DNA of 64,000 nt from Micromonospora profundi (lineage in GTDB: Bacteria > Actinomycetota > Actinomycetes > Mycobacteriales > Micromonosporaceae), in contig NZ_JAATJK010000001.1 in NCBI RefSeq assembly GCF_011927785.1, positions 2,480,001-2,544,000 on the forward strand, in the 5' to 3' direction. Of the stretch, positions 57,931 to 64,000 are shown in pieces. Under the pieces are notes generated by a model. The model saw nothing but the letters and a program-made list of their open reading frames with translations, was not told the origin of the DNA and searched no databases. How positions within the stretch are numbered: position 1 is the first letter of the stretch; each line of letters opens with the position of its first letter. The position numbers and the translations under genes are program-made.

Positions 57931-58704
57931 ATGACGGACGCTCCCGACGGGAGGCCGCGCCCCGCGGACCAGTGGCGGCAGCGCGGCATCCGTGGGCTGA
58001 CCATCACCCGGAACGTGAGCGTCGGCGCGTGGCGCTGGTGGGCACGGAGCTGGGACCGGCTGGTCGCCGCGCTCCAGGACGAGGCACCCGTCGGCGCCGG
58101 AGCCGGTCCGTCGCCGTCCGGCCCGCTCGTGGAACAGCGCGACGCGCCCCGGCTGATCCCGGTTCCCGCGCGCGGCTACGTGTACTCGTTCTACATCCGC
58201 GCCACGTTCGCCTGGTCGTCGCCGGCGAGCCTGCGGGCCGAGGTGCTGAGTTGGTACGTGCAGTACTTCCAGCCCAACGCCGTCCAGCGGTTGACCCGGC
58301 TCGCCTCCGACGCAGCCCGGGATCTACCGCCACACCGGGCTGCGGACCTGGAGGTGGCGTTGCAGCGGGCGCTCGCCGAGGATCCGGAGTGGTCCTATCG
58401 ACGCGGCGACGTCCTCATCACCTGCCGGCCCGACGCTGCTGTCCGCCTCGACGAGCGCATCATGCCGGCGCTCCAACCGCACGTCGACCGGATGGTAAAA
58501 CTGGAGTACCAGTTCGACGAGCAGCTTCGCAGAGCGACGTACGCCGAGGAGCTGAGCCGCAGGTGGGTGACGATCCTGAGCGAGTACCCCGACATGGACA
58601 CCGACGAGGAGGTGGCCGAGGCCCGCCAGAGCATGCTCGCCGCGCAGAAGGAGGCCGCCCGCTGGATCAGCGAACTGGTTCACCGACGAGACACCAAGGG
58701 CTGA
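57931..58704 (+). CDS. Hypothetical protein with C-terminal coiled coil
   Basis: 257 residues, ATG behind AAGGGG. After a basic N-terminus there is ARGYVYSFYIRATFAWSSPA, a strand-rich stretch, then helices with DVLITCRPDAAVRLDERIMP and a long predicted coiled coil (LEYQFDEQLRRATYAEELSR, EARQSMLAAQKEAARWISEL). No family is recognised. An SPFH-like scaffold would be a guess from the beta domain plus coiled coil order. Confidence 0.75.
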   Translation: MTDAPDGRPRPADQWRQRGIRGLTITRNVSVGAWRWWARSWDRLVAALQDEAPVGAGAGPSPSGPLVEQRDAPRLIPVPARGYVYSFYIRATFAWSSPASLRAEVLSWYVQYFQPNAVQRLTRLASDAARDLPPHRAADLEVALQRALAEDPEWSYRRGDVLITCRPDAAVRLDERIMPALQPHVDRMVKLEYQFDEQLRRATYAEELSRRWVTILSEYPDMDTDEEVAEARQSMLAAQKEAARWISELVHRRDTKG

Positions 58705-58738
58705 TCAGCCGGACACCCATCGTTGAGGGAGAGCGTTA

Positions 58739-59536
58739 GTGGCGATGCCGAAGCCAACGACCAGCAGGACGGTGACGTCCAGGGACGGCACCTCGATCGC
58801 CTACGAGCAGGCCGGCAGCGGGCCCGCCCTCATCCTTGTGGACGCCGCCGGGCACTACCGCGGGCTCAGCTCGTTCGGCGGGCTGATCGACCTGCTCGCT
58901 GCCAACTTCACCGTCTACCACTACGACCGCCGCGGTCGGGGAGACAGCACAGACACCCAGCCGTACGCCGTCGAGCGCGAAGTCGACGACCTCGCCGCGC
59001 TCATCGACGAAGCCGGCGGTTCGGCCTTTCTCTATGGCTTTTCCTCTGGCGCCCTGCTCGCCCTGCACGCTGCCGCGAACGGACTCACGATCCCCAAGCT
59101 GGCGCTTCTCGAGCCGCCGATCGACACCACTGAGGACAGGTCCGCACAAGCAGCCTTCACCGCCGAACTCGCCGAACTGATAGCGGCGGAACGCCGTACG
59201 GCCGCGGTGGAGCACTTCCTGACCGGCGTCGGCGTGCCCGACGAGGTCGTGGCCGGGATGCGCGAAAGTCAGTCCTGGTCAGCGATGGAGGCGGTCGCGC
59301 ACACCCTGGTCTACGACTGCATGGTCAGCGAGGCCACCTCGCTCCAACTCCTGGCGTCGGTGAGCGTGCCGACCCTCGTCCTGGGCAGCGAGGCGAGCGG
59401 TGACGACCTCACCGGCATGACTGCCACCATTGCGAAGGCGATGCCCAACAGTTTGCACCGGAGCTTGCCCGGTGAATGGCACGGAGTTCCCGACGACGTC
59501 CTCGCGCCGGCGTTGACCGAGTTCTTCGAACGCTGA
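58739..59536 (+). CDS. Alpha/beta hydrolase
   Basis: 265 residues, GTG behind GAGGGAGAG. Canonical fold: YHYDRRGRGDSTDTQPYAVE after strand 4, nucleophile elbow GFSSGA (Ser about 101) and catalytic His in LPGEWHGVP. The acid is probably in the LVLGSEASGDD segment. Substrate unknown; similar small hydrolases act on esters or lactones. It follows the hypothetical gene by about 34 bp. Confidence 0.9.
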   Translation: MAMPKPTTSRTVTSRDGTSIAYEQAGSGPALILVDAAGHYRGLSSFGGLIDLLAANFTVYHYDRRGRGDSTDTQPYAVEREVDDLAALIDEAGGSAFLYGFSSGALLALHAAANGLTIPKLALLEPPIDTTEDRSAQAAFTAELAELIAAERRTAAVEHFLTGVGVPDEVVAGMRESQSWSAMEAVAHTLVYDCMVSEATSLQLLASVSVPTLVLGSEASGDDLTGMTATIAKAMPNSLHRSLPGEWHGVPDDVLAPALTEFFER

Positions 59537-59602
59537 GCGGTTCCGCCCCTGCCGCAAAGCGCTGCACGGCATCGTTGATCCGGGCCACTCGTCGGCCTGG
59601 GT

Positions 59603-60172
59603 CTAGCCGCCGAAGCTCAACGCCCGCCGTAGGTCTTCGTCGAGGCTGTCGTTGTACTGCGGGTCGGGTTCTGCCCCGGCGGCGCTGAGCACGGTGCTGA
59701 AGAAGCATCTGGCACCAACGGCGAGGATGACGCTGAAGATCTCCGTGTCATCGAGACCGTGACCGCGTAGGACCTCGATGTCGGCCTCGCGGACGGAGCT
59801 CGCATCGGTCGCGACCTTCCCGGCGAACGTGACGACTGCGACCTCCTGCGCGGAGAGGTCGGCGCTGCCGTGCTCCGTCGCGATGGCGGCGACGGTCGAT
59901 GCGTCGAAGAACTTGTCGCGCAGGATCTTCCCGTGCGCCAGTCCGCAGTAGGAGGACTTCAGGGCCCGGGCTGCGGCGAGGGTCGCCAACTCGTAGCGGC
60001 GCAGCTCCATCTCGGCCTTCACCGCACCGTTGAGCTGCTGCCAGGCCAGGTACACGGCCGGGCTGTGGGCGAACAACCTTGTGTAGTTGGGCAGGTAGCC
60101 CATCGCACTCGTGTCCGCATCGAAGATCCGCTCGGTTTCCGGCGACTGCTCCGCCTGCTGCAGGTGGCTCAT
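59603..60172 (-). CDS. AhpD/carboxymuconolactone decarboxylase-like protein
   Basis: 189 residues, ATG behind GGGCAGG. The helical core ELRRYELATLAAARALKSSY with YCGLAHGKIL keeps the Cys-x3-His half of the AhpD active site, but the first Cys of CxxC is Ser (SSYCGLAH). Usual AhpD peroxidase activity needs both cysteines, so a one-Cys peroxidase-like or decarboxylase-like role is more likely. The end VGARCFFSTVLSAAGAEPDP is typical of the family. Confidence 0.83.
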   Translation of the reverse strand: MSHLQQAEQSPETERIFDADTSAMGYLPNYTRLFAHSPAVYLAWQQLNGAVKAEMELRRYELATLAAARALKSSYCGLAHGKILRDKFFDASTVAAIATEHGSADLSAQEVAVVTFAGKVATDASSVREADIEVLRGHGLDDTEIFSVILAVGARCFFSTVLSAAGAEPDPQYNDSLDEDLRRALSFGG

Positions 60173-60375
60173 CCTGCCCCTCCCTACGCTCGACCGCGAA
60201 CGGTACGCCGCTGCGACCCCGAACACTGTCGGGAAAGTGGCAAGCGGTGCTCGACCAACGTGATCGCCAGGCACCGTCCAGCTGAGCAAAGACAAGGATG
60301 ACCACAGCCCCGGCCTCCTGCGATGGTCGATGGGCACGTCCGGCCAGGCCGTCGGTCGTGCGGTTGGAGGGATCG

Positions 60376-61539
60376 ATGGAGCACCCACTCCGTCTGCTTG
60401 ACGCCGCCGAGAAGCTCCGAACCGACATGGTCGACCGGCTGGACGCGCTCGTCTCGTGCGAGTCTGCGCCAGGCTCGTTGCCCCACCTGGAAACCTGCGC
60501 CGACCTGCTTGCCCGCTGGGGCGAGGAGGTGCTCGGCCGGCCCGCCCGCCGGGTCGTTGTCGATGGGCTGCCGCACCTGCTGTGGCCGGCCGTCGACCAG
60601 CGTGTGCTGCTCCTGGGGCATTTCGACACGGTTTTCCCGGTCGGCACGATCCGGTCGAGGCCGTTCACCGTACGCGGGGACGTCGCGACGGGACCCGGCG
60701 TGTGTGACATGAAGGCCGGGATCGTGCAGATGTTTACCGCGCTGCGCCTGCTTGAGGACACCTCGGCTGTCGGTGTGCTGCTCACCTGCGACGAGGAGAC
60801 CGGCTCCGTCACGTCGAGGCCGTTGATCGAGCGTGAGGCTCGGCGCTCAGGTGCCGTTCTGGTCTGCGAGGCGGCCACCCCGGAGGGGCACGTGAAGGTG
60901 GCTCGCAAGGGCGGGTCGGTGTACCGGCTCACCGTCTCGGGTCGCGCCGCGCACGCCGGTGTCGAACCGCAGCGCGGGGTCAACGCCACTGTCGAGGTCG
61001 CCCATCAGGTTCTCACATTGAGGACGCTCGGCGCGGCGGACAGCGGCGGCACCTCGGTCACGCCGACGCTGCTCTCGGCGGGCACCACGACGAACACGGT
61101 GCCCGAGCATGCCAGCCTGGCCGTTGACGTGCGCGCCTGGACCAGAGACGAACTCGAACGGGTCGATCACGCTATCCGTGGGTTGGTGCCGTTCCTGCCC
61201 GAGGCGACGCTCGCGGTGCAGGGCGGGATCAACAGGTACCCCATGTCCCCCGAGCTCGCGCGGCCGCTTCTGGAGTTGGCTCAGTCGATCGCGGGCCAGC
61301 TCGGCATTCCGCGGCTGGTGGGCGCGTCCGCTGCCGGCGCGTCCGACGGCAACTTCACCGCCGCGCTGGGCGTGCCGACCCTGGACGGCCTGGGCGCGGT
61401 GGGTGGCGGAGCGCACGCCGCCGACGAGTACGTCTGCCTCGACCGGATGCCGGAGCGGACGGCGCTCCTGGCCGGGCTCGTTGACGCGCTGTCCACGATG
61501 GAGCGTTTCGGATCGCAACCTGTCGGCGACATCCAGTAA
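60376..61539 (+). CDS. M20 family metallopeptidase, carboxypeptidase G2-like
   Basis: 387 residues, ATG behind GGAGGG. Two-zinc ligands are all visible: LLGHFDTVFPVG (His, Asp), GPGVCDMKAG (Asp), CDEETGS (Glu pair) and GGGAHAADEYV (His). The lid domain is in the middle (GRAAHAGVEPQRGVNATVEV). This pattern resembles glutamate carboxypeptidase (CPG2-type), which removes C-terminal glutamate from folates or peptides. Actual substrate unknown. Confidence 0.9.
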   Translation: MEHPLRLLDAAEKLRTDMVDRLDALVSCESAPGSLPHLETCADLLARWGEEVLGRPARRVVVDGLPHLLWPAVDQRVLLLGHFDTVFPVGTIRSRPFTVRGDVATGPGVCDMKAGIVQMFTALRLLEDTSAVGVLLTCDEETGSVTSRPLIEREARRSGAVLVCEAATPEGHVKVARKGGSVYRLTVSGRAAHAGVEPQRGVNATVEVAHQVLTLRTLGAADSGGTSVTPTLLSAGTTTNTVPEHASLAVDVRAWTRDELERVDHAIRGLVPFLPEATLAVQGGINRYPMSPELARPLLELAQSIAGQLGIPRLVGASAAGASDGNFTAALGVPTLDGLGAVGGGAHAADEYVCLDRMPERTALLAGLVDALSTMERFGSQPVGDIQ

Positions 61540-61586
61540 CCTGCTCAACGCCGGCGAACGTCCGGCAGCGAGGGGTCGGCGTCGAT

Positions 61587-62738
61587 ATGACTACGGGACA
61601 CCGTTCGGCATCGTCGGTTCCCCTGCTCGGCGTCGAGGAGGAGTTCCTCGTCGTAGACGCCGACCGGGGTGTGGTCGTGCCGGAGGCGGCGACTGTGGTC
61701 GACGGTGCGCGCCCGGCCCTCGGCGCCCGGGTCGGTGGTGAGATCACCAAGTTCCAGGTGGAGATCCGCACCGACCCGTGCCGCAGCGTGGACGATCTCC
61801 GCGCGCAGCTGGTCGAGGGTCGCGCCGCCGTCCAGGCAGCGGCCCGGTCGGCGGGTCTGCGGGTGATCGCCAGCGGCTCACCGGTGCTCGGCTGTGCCGT
61901 ACCGCCGCCCATCACCGAGGGGCCCCGGCAGGACCGGGGCACCGCCATGTTCCGTGGGCTGCATGACGAGTTGGCGATCTGCGCCGTCCACGTCCACGTG
62001 GAGGAGCCCGACCGGGACCGCGCCGTGCTGATCGGCAACCATCTGCGCCAGCACCTGCCGGTGTTCGTCGCCCTCACTGCCAACTCGCCCTACTGGGCCG
62101 AGCGCGACACCGGGTACGCGAGTTGGCGCACTGTCACGTGGGGGCGCTGGCCGGTGGCCGGCCCGCCGCCGTTCCTGCGGTCGGCACGGCAGTACGACGA
62201 CCACGTGGCGATGCTCCTGGACGCGGGCGCGCTTGTCGACCACGGCACGATCTTCTGGGACCTCCGCCTGTCGATCAACCACCCGACTCTTGAGGTACGG
62301 GTGGCCGACGTACCCCTGACCGCCGTGGAATCGGCGGCGCTGGCGGCACTGGTGCGGGCCCTGGCGGTCGTCGCCGGGGAGGCCGTCGACAGAGGTGACG
62401 AGGGGCCACAGCCGACGGCTGAGCTGATGCGGCTCGCGTACTGGCGGGCGGCCCGCGACGGGATGGGCGGGCACGGCGTCGACGTGATCACGGGCCGGCT
62501 GCTGCCCGCGGCGACTCTCGCCGAGCGGCTCGTGGCGCTGGCCCGGCCGGCGCTGGACGCCGCGGGCGACCGGGAGCCTGTGGAGTCCTGGCTGGGGTGG
62601 CTGGCCACGAACGGCGACGGGGCGACCCGGCAGCGGGCCGCCGCAGCGCGACGCGGGCGCCTCACCGACGTGGTCGACGAGATCGCCGCCCGGACCGCGT
62701 CCAAGCGGCCCATGTACGAAGAAAGCACAACGGCGTAA
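61587..62738 (+). CDS. YbdK-type carboxylate-amine ligase (glutamate-cysteine ligase family 2)
   Basis: 383 residues. The family signature LLGVEEEFLVVDADRG is at the start, followed by GGEITKFQVEIRTDPCRS, AICAVHVHVEEPDRDRAVLI, LTANSPYWAERDTGYASWRT and FWDLRLSINHPTLEVRVADV. The fold is that of gamma-glutamylcysteine ligases (GCS2), which join glutamate to an amine using ATP. YbdK members have weak GCL activity; in actinobacteria related enzymes serve mycothiol-independent or ergothioneine routes. The true reaction is uncertain. Confidence 0.88.
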   Translation: MTTGHRSASSVPLLGVEEEFLVVDADRGVVVPEAATVVDGARPALGARVGGEITKFQVEIRTDPCRSVDDLRAQLVEGRAAVQAAARSAGLRVIASGSPVLGCAVPPPITEGPRQDRGTAMFRGLHDELAICAVHVHVEEPDRDRAVLIGNHLRQHLPVFVALTANSPYWAERDTGYASWRTVTWGRWPVAGPPPFLRSARQYDDHVAMLLDAGALVDHGTIFWDLRLSINHPTLEVRVADVPLTAVESAALAALVRALAVVAGEAVDRGDEGPQPTAELMRLAYWRAARDGMGGHGVDVITGRLLPAATLAERLVALARPALDAAGDREPVESWLGWLATNGDGATRQRAAAARRGRLTDVVDEIAARTASKRPMYEESTTA

Positions 62739-62838
62739 CGACAAGCCGCCCGGCCCCGGAAATGCTTGAGAAACCGGATGTCGACGGCGGGCGTGCCCTC
62801 CCGTGAAGACCGGTGCACCGGATCAGGGGAGGTCCCAG

Positions 62839-63501
62839 GTGAACGACGCAGATCTGCTGTCCACTGTCGCCATCCAGCACGACCGGAGGCCCCCGGCGGA
62901 CATGGTGCGCGAGGCGGAGGCCTTCGCCGAACGGATGGCGTTACGCCGTTCCGTGCGTGACTTCGCCGGCGACCCGATTCCCGACGGGGTGATCGAGGCC
63001 GCCATCCGGGCCGCGTCGACAGCGCCCAGTGGTGCGAACGTGCAGCCGTGGCGGTTCGTGGTGCTGACCGACCCGGCACGCAAACGCCGGCTACGCGAGG
63101 CGGCGGAGGCCGAGGAACGCGCCTTCTACGACCGCCGCGCCTCGGCGGAGTGGCTGGGTGCGATCGCCAGGCTAGGCACCGACTGGCGGAAGCCGTTCCT
63201 GGAGACCGCACCTGCCGTCATCGTCGTCTTCGAGGTGCACCAGGGGCCGAACAGCCCGAAGCCCTACTACGTCAAGGAGTCCGTGGGCATCGCCGTCGGT
63301 CTTCTGATCACCGCGCTGCACCACGCCGGCCTGGTCACCCTGACCCACACGCCCAGTCCGATGCGGTTCCTCAACGAGGTGTGCGAGCGTCCGCCGGAGG
63401 AGCGCCCGTACGTGGTGATGCCCGTCGGGTATCCCGCGCCGGACGCCCAGGTGCCCGATCTGACCCGCAAACCCCTCGATGAGGTCATGATCCGGTGGTG
63501 A
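62839..63501 (+). CDS. Iodotyrosine deiodinase-like nitroreductase
   Basis: 220 residues. GTG at 62839 is chosen because GGGGAGG lies six bases upstream; an earlier GTG at 62803 has no ribosome site. FMN-binding nitroreductase features: LRRSVRDFAGDPIPDGVIEA, AASTAPSGANVQPWRFVVLT, FYDRRASAEWLG, GTDWRKPFLETAPAVIVVFE and VGLLITALHHAGLVTLTHTP. The A-SGANVQPW motif and lid segment are those of the iodotyrosine deiodinase/BluB-like branch, which reductively dehalogenates tyrosines in some bacteria. Contains a TTA codon at 62941-62943. It overlaps the convergent gene at its 3' end. Confidence 0.88.
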   Translation: MNDADLLSTVAIQHDRRPPADMVREAEAFAERMALRRSVRDFAGDPIPDGVIEAAIRAASTAPSGANVQPWRFVVLTDPARKRRLREAAEAEERAFYDRRASAEWLGAIARLGTDWRKPFLETAPAVIVVFEVHQGPNSPKPYYVKESVGIAVGLLITALHHAGLVTLTHTPSPMRFLNEVCERPPEERPYVVMPVGYPAPDAQVPDLTRKPLDEVMIRW

Positions 63502-64000
63502 GGTCCCCGGTCAGGAATTCGACAAGGGGCTCGACGTGGCGGTCCGGGCGCCGCCACTCGGCCAGCAGGTCCTCCAGCAGGTGCTGCTCGGCGACCAGTT
63601 CCGCGCCACGGTAACGCCGGATCACCGGGTGGATGAAGGCGCTCTCCCTCGCCCGGTCGGGGGTCGGGTGCCTGTCGATGGCGAAGACGTCGCCGTAGTC
63701 GTCGCGGCCCCACCGCAGCGCGAGCGTGTACCACTGAGCGGCGGCTCCGAAGCGCTCCACCGCGTAGTCCTCCGGCAGGTCCTCGTAGTGGTGGAAGTCG
63801 CCGGTGGCGTCGTCGCGGACGAAGACGTCGCACAGGTATTCGAACTGGGTCCACAGCGCCGAGGACCAGTTGACCCTGTCGAGCATGAGTTTGGTCAGCG
63901 ACGCGGGGTCGGCGGGCGTCGTGGCGTACGGCAGCGGCACGCCGTCGTAGCGCTCCCGCAGCATCCGCGTGAACGTGCGCAGGTTGTACCGGAAGCCGTC
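63485..64000 (-). CDS. Hypothetical protein, truncated at right edge
   Basis: The frame runs off the window; the last 171 residues are visible. Phrases include DPASLTKLMLDRVNWSSALW, TQFEYLCDVFVRD, AVERFGAAAQWYTLALRWGR and a C-terminal helix VAEQHLLEDLLAEWRRPDRH. No domain recognised. The stop overlaps the nitroreductase gene by 17 bp in opposite orientation, so they converge without a terminator. ATG at 63964 is an internal methionine. Confidence 0.7.
   Translation of the reverse strand, partial: DGFRYNLRTFTRMLRERYDGVPLPYATTPADPASLTKLMLDRVNWSSALWTQFEYLCDVFVRDDATGDFHHYEDLPEDYAVERFGAAAQWYTLALRWGRDDYGDVFAIDRHPTPDRARESAFIHPVIRRYRGAELVAEQHLLEDLLAEWRRPDRHVEPLVEFLTGDLTTGS

Overview
This is a very GC-rich, actinobacterial window, most like Micromonospora or a relative. 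The reasons are frequent GTG starts, stop/start overlaps, BTAD and LacI regulators, and intergenic repeats of a type I associate with that family (genus is inference; no marker gene is present). No rRNA, tRNA, integrase, capsid or terminase gene was seen.

Layout. 1-6066 holds ordinary chromosomal genes: the 3' end of a HelD/HelR-type RNA polymerase helicase, a GNAT-like protein, an aldo/keto reductase, a divergent MFS/LacI pair with an operator between them, and a Nudix hydrolase. 6265-8166 encodes a LppM-like lipoprotein and two membrane proteins. 8163-21269 (+) is a first contractile injection system (CIS1): cap with an extra beta domain, sheath, tube, low-complexity protein, LysM hub adaptor, VgrG-like spike, PAAR-like tip, gp25, baseplate J fused to a beta-propeller, tail protein I, then three membrane proteins, one with a carbohydrate-binding-like ectodomain. 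A strong terminator closes it.

21284-38186 is a carbohydrate and oxidoreductase island between the two injection systems. A leftward LacI-ABC transporter-DUF624-PmoA operon diverges from a rightward uronate/fuconate catabolic operon (Gfo/Idh, uxaC, L-fuconate dehydratase, fructuronate reductase-like, Gfo/Idh), followed by a secreted pectate lyase, an HD hydrolase and a Tat-exported FAD enzyme. LacI-type palindromes sit in the divergent promoter. A 59-bp sequence repeated three times separates uxaC from the next gene.

38424-55935 (-) is a second, clearly different contractile system (CIS2) with its own sheath, tube, hub-spike, PAAR tip, gp25 and baseplate J. It has a 1075-residue protein in the tape-measure position and a 489-residue protein with a PD-(D/E)xK-like nuclease motif, the best effector candidate in the window. 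A BTAD regulator lies just beyond its terminator. Upstream of it are a repeat-rich non-coding stretch and a secreted RNase Sa-like/barstar toxin-inhibitor pair. 57931-64000 returns to housekeeping-type genes: a hypothetical protein, alpha/beta hydrolase, AhpD-like protein, M20 peptidase, YbdK-type ligase, iodotyrosine-deiodinase-like nitroreductase and a truncated hypothetical gene.

Main point: two non-identical phage-tail-derived machines, in opposite orientations, flank a pectin/uronate utilisation island.
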